From positions 1 to 15,983 of the forward strand of contig CALVXL010000126.1 of the NCBI GenBank assembly GCA_944369635.1: DNA of 15,983 nucleotides, in the 5' to 3' direction. The notes under the pieces are model-generated. The model ran no database searches. It saw only the letters and a list, made by a program, of their open reading frames with translations, and had not been told where the DNA came from. Shown here one piece after another: positions 7,259-13,178 of this stretch (the stretch's first letter is position 1; each line of letters starts with the position of its first letter). A program made the translations under genes and the position numbers. Source of the DNA: an uncultured Clostridia bacterium (GTDB lineage: Bacteria; Bacillota; Clostridia; Christensenellales; Borkfalkiaceae).

Positions 7259-7299
7259 GCGCCCTCGGCAATTTGCCGAGGGCGCTTTTTTTGTTTTTT
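7259..7299 (+). terminator. Rho-independent terminator of the lipid operon
   Basis: GCGCCCTCGGC (7259-7269) pairs perfectly with 7275-7285 around AATTT, followed by T7-G-T6 (7286-7299). This is the only textbook stem-plus-U-tract terminator in the window. It closes the operon that ends with the patatin gene. Confidence 0.88.
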
Positions 7300-7341
7300 C
7301 GTAAAATAGTATAATGCCGAAAAGTCTTTACGCGTCAAAAG

Positions 7342-7548
7342 TCAAGGCTCTTTTGTTCGGCCGAGCAAATAATCGACGGATACGTCGAAAATGTCCGCAA
7401 GCTGCGGTAAATATTCCGTCGCGGGCAGGCTTTTATCGTTTTCCCACAGCGAGATTGTGTCCTGGCTGACCGATAATTTTTCAGCGACCTGCTGTTGGCT
7501 TAAATTGAAATCTTTTCTCAGTTTTTTTAGTTTTTCACCCATCTTCAT
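7342..7548 (-). CDS. Small XRE-family helix-turn-helix regulator
   Basis: A 68-residue single-domain DNA-binding protein of the Cro/C1 type. The helix-turn-helix reads LKKLRKDFNLSQQQVAEKLS followed by VSQDTISLWENDKSLPA, and the end DIFDVSVDYLLGRTKEP is the characteristic fifth-helix ending of this family. No effector or dimerisation domain is present beyond this. The start is ATG at 7546-7548 (MKMGEKL); the frame stays open upstream to 7662, but the extra residues are hydrophobic and have no relation to the family. No ribosome site precedes it, and TATAGT ends 6 nt before the ATG, so the message may be leaderless. Two dyads in its own promoter region suggest it represses itself and possibly the divergent deacetylase gene (inference). 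Confidence 0.88.
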   Translation of the reverse strand: MKMGEKLKKLRKDFNLSQQQVAEKLSVSQDTISLWENDKSLPATEYLPQLADIFDVSVDYLLGRTKEP

Positions 7549-7554
7549 ATCTAA

Positions 7555-7584
7555 ACTATACGAAAAATTTTCGTAAAAATGTAA
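7555..7584 (-). promoter_or_regulatory. Promoter of the XRE gene
   Basis: On the minus strand TATAGT (7555-7560) is the -10 element. The likely -35 is TTTACA, or TTACAT shifted one base, at the 18-19 bp spacing and ending near 7584. The start codon begins 7 nt after the -10, so a leaderless transcript is expected. The perfect palindrome at 7559-7575 covers the spacer. Confidence 0.45.
7559..7575. promoter_or_regulatory. Operator dyad 1 (17-bp perfect palindrome)
   Basis: TACGAAAA-A-TTTTCGTA is a perfect palindrome centred on 7567. It overlaps the -10 and spacer of the XRE promoter. It shares the pattern ACGAR-N5-YTCGT with dyad 2, whose centre lies 29 bp away, close to three helical turns. 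It is probably the binding site of the adjacent XRE protein. Confidence 0.68.
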
Positions 7585-7588
7585 AAAT

Positions 7589-7603
7589 ACGAGAAATCCT
7601 CGT
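7589..7603. promoter_or_regulatory. Operator dyad 2
   Basis: ACGAG-AAATC-CTCGT (arms 7589-7593 and 7599-7603), centred on 7596, ends 2 bp before the plus-strand TATAAT at 7606. Binding here would block the promoter facing the deacetylase gene. A single half-site ACGAG recurs at 7623-7627. Confidence 0.6.
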
Positions 7604-7611
7604 GCTATAAT
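7603..7611 (+). promoter_or_regulatory. Extended -10 promoter facing the deacetylase gene
   Basis: TGC-TATAAT (7603-7611) is an extended -10 element with no good -35 hexamer. Transcription from about 7618 would give a leader of roughly 225 nt before the deacetylase ATG. The interval 7618-7842 holds a small AACCGC/GCGGTT hairpin near 7747-7763 and the tandem 0A-type boxes. It contains no convincing gene. Confidence 0.5.
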
Positions 7612-7779
7612 AAAATAAAAAAACGAGTGATCGGCATGCGGCGGGAAAAAACGATTTTGCAAAGGAAAGTTTTGTTTTTTGTCGATGAAAACAATTTCCG
7701 AAGATTGTCCGCATATTTCCGCGCGGCTGAGAATACATTAAACTGTAACCGCAAAAGGCGGTTTGCAGAGGAAGAGGGT

Positions 7780-7796
7780 TTCGACAAAGTTCGACA
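7780..7796. promoter_or_regulatory. Two tandem Spo0A-type boxes
   Basis: TTCGACA occurs at 7780-7786 and again at 7790-7796, exactly 10 bp apart. Each is the reverse complement of the established 0A-box core TGTCGAA. On the minus strand both extend to TTTGTCGAA, the fuller consensus. Same-face spacing of one helical turn is typical of cooperative Spo0A sites. They end 46 bp before the deacetylase ATG, and TCGACA of the second box could serve as a -35, with TAAAAA 18 bp downstream as -10. Confidence 0.65.
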
Positions 7797-7842
7797 AACT
7801 AATAAAAAAACAGATAAAAAACAAGTACGGGGAGAAATTATA

Positions 7843-8607
7843 ATGAAAGTGTTCTTTGTCAGGAAAAAGACGCTGACGGCCGTGCTCACGGCGGCAATCC
7901 TTTTAGTGGTTGCAGTCACTGCGGGGGCGATCGCGCTGGGCGGAACGAAGCAGACGTTTTCGAAAAGCCGCGAACTGCCGATTTATTCGGTAGGCGTGAA
8001 GGAAAAGAAGATCGCCATTTCCTTCGATTGCGCCTGGGGCGTAGATTATACCGACCGCCTTTTGGAAATCATGGCGGAAAAGAATGTGGTGAGCACGTTT
8101 TTCTGCGTGGAATTCTGGACGGAAAAATATCCCGAATACGTGGAAAAGATCGCGAAAGCGGGGCACGACATCGGCACGCATTCCGCAACGCACCCGTACA
8201 TGAGCAAGCTGGATAAGAATACGATCGTCAAAGAGCTGACTACTTCGTCGGAGGCGATCGAAAAGATCACCGGCAAAAAGGTCAACGTTTTCCGCCCGCC
8301 GTACGGCGATTACAACGATACGCTGATCAGGACGGCGCGCGAACTCGGCTTATATACCATTCAATGGGACGTCGATTCGCTGGATTGGAAAAATCTTTCG
8401 GCAAAGGAAATCTACAATCGCGTCGTGCCGAAGGTGCAAAACGGATCGATCGTGCTGTTTCATAACAACGGCTTACATACCGCCGACGCGCTGCCCGATA
8501 TCATCGACGCGCTGAAAGGCAAGGGCTATGAGTTCGTAACGATTTACGATCTGATTTACAAAGACGGTTATTATATGGATGCCGAAGGCAGACAGCAGCT
8601 TGAATAG
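7843..8607 (+). CDS. Polysaccharide deacetylase (NodB/CE4, PdaB-like)
   Basis: Membrane-anchored carbohydrate esterase 4 domain protein, predicted to remove N-acetyl groups from cell-wall or spore polysaccharide outside the membrane. The 254 residues begin with one hydrophobic anchor (about 10-34). The NodB domain follows: ISFDCAWG with D62, metal ligands H113 and H117 in HSATH, FRPPYG (R151), WDVDSLDW and LFHNN with H207. The usual second Asp of motif 1 (FDD) is Cys63 here; the PdaB branch also lacks that Asp, so activity may be altered or need testing. The start is ATG 7843 with GGGGAG upstream; the open frame continues to 7627 but with low-complexity, non-homologous sequence. Tandem 0A-type boxes and XRE dyads upstream suggest sporulation-linked control. 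Confidence 0.85.
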   Translation: MKVFFVRKKTLTAVLTAAILLVVAVTAGAIALGGTKQTFSKSRELPIYSVGVKEKKIAISFDCAWGVDYTDRLLEIMAEKNVVSTFFCVEFWTEKYPEYVEKIAKAGHDIGTHSATHPYMSKLDKNTIVKELTTSSEAIEKITGKKVNVFRPPYGDYNDTLIRTARELGLYTIQWDVDSLDWKNLSAKEIYNRVVPKVQNGSIVLFHNNGLHTADALPDIIDALKGKGYEFVTIYDLIYKDGYYMDAEGRQQLE

Positions 8608-8636
8608 GAAAGAAAAACATTTTAAGGAGAAAATAT

Positions 8637-9338
8637 ATGAATTATTTTACGGAGAAAAACAACAAGGTTTATCTGAGCGGCGTGATCGTGGGGGACGCTG
8701 AATTTTCCCACGAAGTTTACGGTGAAGGATTTTACGAAATGAAAGTTTCCGTTCCCAGGCTTTCGGGTCAGGAGGACGTTTTGCCGGTCACGGTTTCCGA
8801 AAGGCTGATATCGGATAAAAATCTGAAAACGGGCGGAAAGATCAACGCGATCGGCCAGTTCAGAAGCTACAACAAGCTGGTTGACGGAAAAAGCAAGCTT
8901 ATGCTCACGGTATTCGTGCGGGAAATTCTCGACGAGGCGGCGGGCAAAAACCCAAACAGCATCGTGCTTTCGGGATACGTGTGCAAACAGCCCGTCTACC
9001 GCACCACGCCGTTTAACCGCGAGATCGCGGATCTGCTCGTTGCGGTCAACCGTTCGTATAACAAGTCGGACTACATTCCCTGTATCGCCTGGGGCAGAAA
9101 CGCGCGCTTTGTAAAGAATCTTGCGGTGGGGGAACGCATCGCGCTTTCGGGTAGGATTCAAAGCCGCGAATATCAGAAAAAACTCAGCGAAACCGATATC
9201 CGCGTGATGACGGCATACGAGGTTTCCATCAATAAACTTGCCGCCTGCGACAGTGCGGAAGCGTTCGATTTGGACGAAGAGTTTTCCTTTCTCGCCGCCG
9301 AACCGAACGATACCTATCAGATGCTGAAAAACGTGTGA
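8637..9338 (+). CDS. Single-stranded DNA-binding protein with two OB folds
   Basis: A 233-residue protein related to bacterial SSB, which coats single-stranded DNA during replication and repair. Residues 108-200 read as an SSB OB fold: IVLSGYVCKQPVYRTT, then LLVAVNRSYNKSDYIPCIAWGR, then VGERIALSGRIQSREY. The first 100 residues (VYLSGVIVGDAEFSHE, YEMKVSVPRLSG, LPVTVSERL, TGGKINAIGQFRSYNK) look like a second, divergent OB fold. A typical SSB is 110-180 residues with one OB fold and an acidic DDDIPF-type tip. Here the C-terminal end (NDTYQMLKNV) lacks that tip, so the usual partner-protein docking may be absent. AAGGAG precedes the ATG. The gene starts 29 bp after the deacetylase gene and may share its transcript. 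Confidence 0.8.
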   Translation: MNYFTEKNNKVYLSGVIVGDAEFSHEVYGEGFYEMKVSVPRLSGQEDVLPVTVSERLISDKNLKTGGKINAIGQFRSYNKLVDGKSKLMLTVFVREILDEAAGKNPNSIVLSGYVCKQPVYRTTPFNREIADLLVAVNRSYNKSDYIPCIAWGRNARFVKNLAVGERIALSGRIQSREYQKKLSETDIRVMTAYEVSINKLAACDSAEAFDLDEEFSFLAAEPNDTYQMLKNV

Positions 9339-9381
9339 AACGGCAGTTGCCGCAAATTTGGAAAATAAACATTTGAAAACA

Positions 9382-9413
9382 TAAGCCGCCGCGCAATTTT
9401 GCGCGGCGGCTTA
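9382..9413. terminator. Bidirectional hairpin between convergent genes
   Basis: TAAGCCGCCGCGCAA (9382-9396) is perfectly complementary to 9399-9413, giving a 13-15 bp stem with a TTTT-sized loop. It lies between the SSB-like gene on the plus strand and the 836-aa secreted protein gene on the minus strand. Only a short, interrupted T stretch (TCGTTTTTA, 9414-9422) follows on the plus strand. Confidence 0.7.
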
Positions 9414-9467
9414 ATCGTTTTTATCGGAATCCGTTTGTATCTTTTGCGGCGTTCGCGCCCCATTTAA

Positions 9468-11978
9468 TCAATGCGTTTTGCGGCGGTTTACAAAATAGAG
9501 GGAAGTGACCGCCACCGAAAGCGCCACGAGGCAGATGATGACGGCGTTCCGCACCGTATATTTTCCTTCCTGTTTAAAATCGTCCGAATAAACGTAGCCG
9601 CCCGCGGCGTTGCCGTCTGTTTCGTATTCGATATAGAAAACGTTGGGATTTTCCGTCGGATGGGCTTTGACCTCGATCGCGCTTTCGATCGTGTCGGTTT
9701 TTTCCGTCATGGTCAGATCGGCATATACCGCGACGATGCGTTTTGCGCTGCCGTTCACCGTTTTATAAGAATACGTTTCCCGATCGTACGCCTGCGCCAG
9801 CTTTTCCGTTACGAAGTCTGCGGGAACAAAGCCGAACGTATCGTTTGCCGCAACGTAGTAAAAGTCTTTGCCGTTTATGGAGATCTTGCCGTTTATGACG
9901 ATTTTCTGATCGGTTTTCAGTCGTTCCGCGCCCGTCAGCTTATATTCGCCGCCGAAGGTAAGAATGGGATAATAATACATATAAACGTCGGTCGCGGCGT
10001 AACCTTCCGCAATGTCGCTTTCGGTCGCAGGGATGTTTTCCTCGGCGTCGTTTATCTTCACCAGCGCGATTTCATCGCTTAAAAGAATGGCAAACCCTTG
10101 GGATTCGCCCGCGTAGACGTATTCTTTGTCGTCGGCTTTTTTCAGCTCGCGGAAGGTGAATTTTCCGTCGGCATAGTCCATCGTATAGACGTTTTTGTTT
10201 GCTTTTAAGGTGTACAATCTGAATTCCGCAAGCGGCTTTGCCTGCGCGGCGGAAAGGGTGAAATCTTCGGGTACGGCAATGTCGTTGATGTTGTCGTTTT
10301 CCGCTTCCGCCGTGGAGAGGATAAAACCGTAACCGTTAAATAAAAAGTAGATTTTGGGATTGTCGAAACTCATCGCCATGGCGCTTGCCGTCGCTTCGGC
10401 GGGCAGGTTTGGCGAAAGGCTCAGCTTTACGGATTTTTTCTCGTTGTTTTTAAAGTATTCCAGCGTATTGTTGTCCAGCAGGGCGTACACGTTTCCGTTG
10501 AGGTCTGCGCCGATGCCGCGCGCGGCGGCGCTCAGCGCCATGCTGTCGGTATTGACGCCGCTTTCGTATTTGAACACCGTCTTCTGCTGATCGGAATATA
10601 CATAAACGTTTCCGTCTACGTCGGCGGCGAGCAGGTCGTTGCTCGAATAATTTTCGCGGTTGAGCACGGGGGAAGTAAGGTCCGCTTTCAGCTCGTTTTC
10701 GTCGAAAGCGTAAACGGAGTTGCCGCTCATCACGTAATATACGCCGTTGGAATACGTCAGCGAAATGGGACGGAGATCGCCCGTTTCGCATTCCGCGACC
10801 TGCAGCGTTTCGCGTTCCACGAAAGTCAGGTTGAAAGAATCCGCCACGCAGATGTATTTTTCGCCCAGCGCCAGGTTTTTGGGCTTATATTTGATGTCCA
10901 TGGCTTCGAGAGAAATCTTGCGGTAAACGCCTTTTTCGCGCAGGGATACTTCGGTATTGTTCAGCGCGGCAACGTCGTCGCCGTAAAGAGAGATCGCAAG
11001 GGTATCCTTTCCGAGGCGGTTGTCGGCGTTCGCCGTCGTTGCGATCGCCCAACCCGTATAAGTGCCGTCGGCAACGTCGTATTCCACGATTTTGTTGCAG
11101 TAGTTGTCGGAAATCAGAATGTTTTTGTCTTTGAACGCCATGCCCATGGGGGAAACGAGGTTTTCTATCGGCAGTTCGTCCACGGGGCGTTCGGAAGAGG
11201 AGGAAACCGTTTCGAGGAAAACTTCGGAAGTTCTCGCGGAAATATTTACCCGCATCACGCCGTCGCTCGTGGAAAGGTAAACGTAATCCCCGTTGGCGAT
11301 CATGCCGTTTGGCGCGGCGTAGGAACCGAGGTCGGTTTTTACGCTCGGCGTGGAAACGTTTACGTAAAACAGCTTATTGTCGCCGGAATTGAAATAAAAA
11401 ATATCGTTGTTGGAATTGATGGCGATATGGCTGATGGAACCCGTGGAAATGCCTTCCGCGGCAAAGTTCGTCTTGGTGAACACGGGGGTGTTCTGTTCAT
11501 AGGAAACGGCGTACAGCGCGATTTCCTTTCCCGCAAAGGCCACGAGGTAATCCCCGTTGGTGTCGAACGCCGTATAGGAAAGCGGCGCGCCCGCCTTGTC
11601 GGTCAGCGTGGTGAGATCGCTTCCGCCTTCCGTAAGGGAATAGGACTTGATCTCGCCGCCCTGCTGTAAAATAAGGTGATCGCCCAAGCGGCGCACTTTT
11701 AAAAGGTTGGTGTTTCCCGTGATCTCCTTATAAAGCCCGTCCTGATAAATGACGATGGTGCCGTCTTCTTCCAAAACAACGGTGATGTCTTTATCGAAAT
11801 AAATGTCCCGAGGTTCTGTCAGCTGGCGGTATTCGAGATACGTGGAGGGAAGTTCGATCTGCGTTGCTATGGCGTCTTCCGCCAGCGCAGGCGATGCCGC
11901 GGCGTACGCGCAGAAAGCTCCCGTCAAAAATATACACACGAATACCGAAAGTAATTTCCATTTGTTTTTTAAAATCAT
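9468..11978 (-). CDS. Secreted membrane-anchored beta-propeller protein with SH3-like modules
   Basis: An 836-residue extracytoplasmic protein of unknown function. A signal peptide spans about 1-33 (KNKWKLLSVFVCIFLTGAF, ending ALA-ED). A long middle part has repeating beta-strand units with YxVxx-type strands and Asp/Gly turns, such as NGDYVYLSTSDGVMRV, NILISDNYCNKIVEYD and DVDGNVYVYSDQQKTVFKY; this is the pattern of NHL/YncE-like propellers. Two SH3-like modules follow, ending FGFVPADFV and GGYVYSDDF. The C-terminal end is one membrane helix (AVIICLVALSVAVTSLYFV) with a basic NRRKTH tail. The start is ATG 11978, with GGTGA 6 nt before it; the frame is open to 12194 but those residues are basic and not signal-like. 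A wall-bound sensor or binding role is possible but unproven. Confidence 0.75.
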   Translation of the reverse strand: MILKNKWKLLSVFVCIFLTGAFCAYAAASPALAEDAIATQIELPSTYLEYRQLTEPRDIYFDKDITVVLEEDGTIVIYQDGLYKEITGNTNLLKVRRLGDHLILQQGGEIKSYSLTEGGSDLTTLTDKAGAPLSYTAFDTNGDYLVAFAGKEIALYAVSYEQNTPVFTKTNFAAEGISTGSISHIAINSNNDIFYFNSGDNKLFYVNVSTPSVKTDLGSYAAPNGMIANGDYVYLSTSDGVMRVNISARTSEVFLETVSSSSERPVDELPIENLVSPMGMAFKDKNILISDNYCNKIVEYDVADGTYTGWAIATTANADNRLGKDTLAISLYGDDVAALNNTEVSLREKGVYRKISLEAMDIKYKPKNLALGEKYICVADSFNLTFVERETLQVAECETGDLRPISLTYSNGVYYVMSGNSVYAFDENELKADLTSPVLNRENYSSNDLLAADVDGNVYVYSDQQKTVFKYESGVNTDSMALSAAARGIGADLNGNVYALLDNNTLEYFKNNEKKSVKLSLSPNLPAEATASAMAMSFDNPKIYFLFNGYGFILSTAEAENDNINDIAVPEDFTLSAAQAKPLAEFRLYTLKANKNVYTMDYADGKFTFRELKKADDKEYVYAGESQGFAILLSDEIALVKINDAEENIPATESDIAEGYAATDVYMYYYPILTFGGEYKLTGAERLKTDQKIVINGKISINGKDFYYVAANDTFGFVPADFVTEKLAQAYDRETYSYKTVNGSAKRIVAVYADLTMTEKTDTIESAIEVKAHPTENPNVFYIEYETDGNAAGGYVYSDDFKQEGKYTVRNAVIICLVALSVAVTSLYFVNRRKTH

Positions 11979-12313
11979 CTGATTCACCGTAAATAACTTC
12001 GCGTTTTGGCGATAAACAATAATAATATATATTTTAACACATTCCGCGAAAATTGTCGATATATTTGCGGCAATTTTTTTTGACCTGCGCAGGCGGCGCT
12101 GAAAAGAGCAGGGCGTTTTTCGGAAAACGGGGCGGCGTTTTGCCGCCTGACGCATACGGAAAAATTTATCCGAACGGTTTTTACGCGGCGGCAAAAGCTC
12201 GCCGAAGGCGATTCGCTAGCTATTCGGGAAAGGAATCGGGCGGACGCCGCGGCAAACTTTTGCGGGGCGGGGCTGTAAGTGCAAAATTTCATAAAATACA
12301 AAAAAACTTATTT

Positions 12314-12336
12314 AACATGACAGAAACTGTCGTGTT
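12314..12336. terminator. Hairpin with T runs on both sides
   Basis: AACATGACAG (12314-12323) pairs with CTGTCGTGTT (12327-12336) around AAA, with one T-G wobble. ATTTTT follows on the plus strand, and a T7 run lies about 7 nt downstream on the minus strand. It could terminate a short minus-strand transcript from the promoter at 12379-12406, or be an operator. Confidence 0.45.
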
Positions 12337-12355
12337 ATTTTTGCTATGATAAATG

Positions 12356-12369
12356 CGAACAAATGTTCG
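12356..12369. promoter_or_regulatory. LexA (SOS/DinR) box
   Basis: CGAAC-AAAT-GTTCG matches the Gram-positive LexA consensus CGAACRNRYGTTYC at all but its final base and has perfect arms. It lies about 3 nt downstream of the expected start of the consensus minus-strand promoter, where LexA would block transcription. A degenerate copy, TGAACAAATTTT, is at 12434-12445. Confidence 0.68.
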
Positions 12370-12378
12370 GATTTGTCT

Positions 12379-12406
12379 ATTATAACGGGTTTTCGAAAAA
12401 TGTCAA
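12379..12406 (-). promoter_or_regulatory. Consensus minus-strand promoter over the LexA box
   Basis: On the minus strand, TTGACA (12401-12406) and TATAAT (12379-12384) both match the sigma-A consensus perfectly, 16 bp apart. Transcription should begin near 12372 and run straight into the LexA box and then the hairpin at 12314-12336. The first gene in that direction starts almost 400 nt downstream at 11978. Confidence 0.65.
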
Positions 12407-12467
12407 TACGGTACTGACGGGTAAAAATAATTTTGAACAAATTTTAAAAAGAGACTGACATAAAATA

Positions 12468-12497
12468 TTGACTATGGTAATTTTTGCCATATATAAT
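12468..12497 (+). promoter_or_regulatory. Promoter of the 175-aa protein gene
   Basis: TTGACT (12468-12473) and TATAAT (12492-12497) are 18 bp apart, with transcription expected near 12504 and a leader of about 45 nt. The spacer contains the inverted arms TATGG (12473-12477) and CCATA (12487-12491), a possible repressor site. Confidence 0.65.
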
Positions 12498-12549
12498 TGA
12501 CGTGTAAAGCCCGCGGAAAGGCAAATACGAAGGAAAAGGCGGTGAAAAT

Positions 12550-13077
12550 ATGCATTGTTACGGAAAGGCTATTTTGTACATTTATCCTGTGCTGGAAGAA
12601 GTCGCTTCGCAGATCGACGAGCTGGTACTGCAAAAGGCGATGGCGTCGTTTTCGGATACGTCGTCGTGTCAGGCGCAGGCGGAGCGGATTATCGATCTCA
12701 TCTATCAGAAAGATCTTTTGCTGGCGCTCAAGGTGTGCGCGGACGAGGTTCTGTCGCAGTTCGGCGAGGAGGACAGGAAGTGTTTCGAATATAAGTATTT
12801 CAAGCGCAAGCCCAAAAGTTATTTCGAAGGGTTTGACGCCACGGACAGAAAGTATTTCCGCCGACAGGTGCGTGTTCTGGACGAATTTTGCCTGAAACTC
12901 GAAAAACGGGGGATCACGCGGGAAAAGTTCGAAAAGGACTATCTGCAGATGGAATTCATCCGCGATCTCGTGCGCCGCGTGGAAAAAAGCGAAAAGCGCG
13001 CAACGCTTTTCGCCATGCAAAGGAAAAAGCCGCAGAACGCGAAAAAGCGTTCTGCGGCGGAGAGCGCACATGCTTAA
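12550..13077 (+). CDS. Hypothetical protein, possible sigma-region-4-like/phage regulator
   Basis: A 175-residue, charged, mostly helical protein that I do not firmly recognise. Residues about 65-120 (ADEVLSQFGEEDRKCFEYKY, then FKRKPKSYFEGFDATDRKYF, then RRQVRVLDEFCLKLEKRG) resemble the layout of sigma-70 region 4 and of ArpU/RinA-type phage late regulators: an acidic lead-in, an F-x-x-x-YF segment, then a basic recognition-like helix. No sigma region 2 is present, so it is not a complete sigma factor. The last 25 residues are Lys/Ala-rich and encoded by a perfect hairpin. ATG 12550 has GGCGGTG upstream and its own promoter. The nearby terminase suggests a phage link, but a minus-strand secreted-protein gene lies between them. 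Confidence 0.5.
   Translation: MHCYGKAILYIYPVLEEVASQIDELVLQKAMASFSDTSSCQAQAERIIDLIYQKDLLLALKVCADEVLSQFGEEDRKCFEYKYFKRKPKSYFEGFDATDRKYFRRQVRVLDEFCLKLEKRGITREKFEKDYLQMEFIRDLVRRVEKSEKRATLFAMQRKKPQNAKKRSAAESAHA
13029..13058. repeat. 12-bp hairpin inside the end of the 175-aa protein gene
   Basis: GCCGCAGAACGC (13029-13040) pairs perfectly with 13047-13058 around GAAAAA. It lies within codons near the end of the reading frame, 19 nt before the stop. Ribosomes would have to unfold it; it may protect the mRNA end or couple translation to termination. Confidence 0.6.
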
Positions 13078-13085
13078 AAAGAGAA

Positions 13086-13125
13086 AAACGTCCGCCCCGA
13101 ACAAACTCGTTCGGGGCGGACGTTT
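13086..13125. terminator. 17-bp bidirectional hairpin between convergent genes
   Basis: Bases 13086-13102 (AAACGTCCGCCCCGAAC) are perfectly complementary to 13109-13125 around AAACTC. It separates the stop of the 175-aa gene (plus) from that of the 245-aa gene (minus). The outer pairs are AAA/TTT, so each strand ends in only three U residues. Confidence 0.75.
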
Positions 13126-13178
13126 AGAAAAAACCGAGGATGACGTCGGCAAAACTTCAAAAAAACCGGCGGTCCGCT

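Larger units (their letters stand above)
11979..12549. other. 571-bp non-coding region with regulatory signals
   Basis: No convincing gene is present. The half nearest 11979 is AT-rich (to about 12060). The middle (12080-12290) is GC-rich with many short inverted repeats, for example GGCGGC/GCCGCC near 12131-12147 and TCGCC-GAA-GGCGA near 12199-12211. I could not match these to a known riboswitch. The half nearest 12549 holds a hairpin, a LexA box and two opposing promoters, listed separately. Short open frames on both strands here have no ribosome site or recognisable product. Confidence 0.6.

Noticed and set aside
7304..7318. TATAAT-like sequence after the lipid operon terminator
   Set aside because: No -35 element and no plus-strand gene follows; it faces the 3' end of the XRE gene.
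7549..7662. N-terminal extension of the XRE protein
   Set aside because: The extra 38 residues are hydrophobic and low in complexity, unlike the family, and the stretch is occupied by promoter elements and dyads.
7627..7842. N-terminal extension of the deacetylase
   Set aside because: It would put 72 charged residues before the membrane anchor; ATG 7843 has a good ribosome site, and the stretch holds the 0A-type boxes.
12054..12060. TGTCGAT as another Spo0A box
   Set aside because: One mismatch to the core, a single copy and no partner at helical spacing; such matches are expected by chance.
11979..12194. N-terminal extension of the 836-aa protein
   Set aside because: The added residues are basic and not signal-like; ATG 11978 gives a clean signal peptide and has GGTGA upstream.
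12080..12290. Possible riboswitch (c-di-AMP or c-di-GMP type) upstream of the secreted protein gene
   Set aside because: Short stems are present, but I could not align the conserved cores of these classes on either strand; a covariance-model search would decide.
11984..12349. Short open frames on both strands in the 571-bp non-coding region
   Set aside because: No ribosome sites, Arg/Ala-rich random-looking composition from GC-rich DNA, and no recognisable domain.
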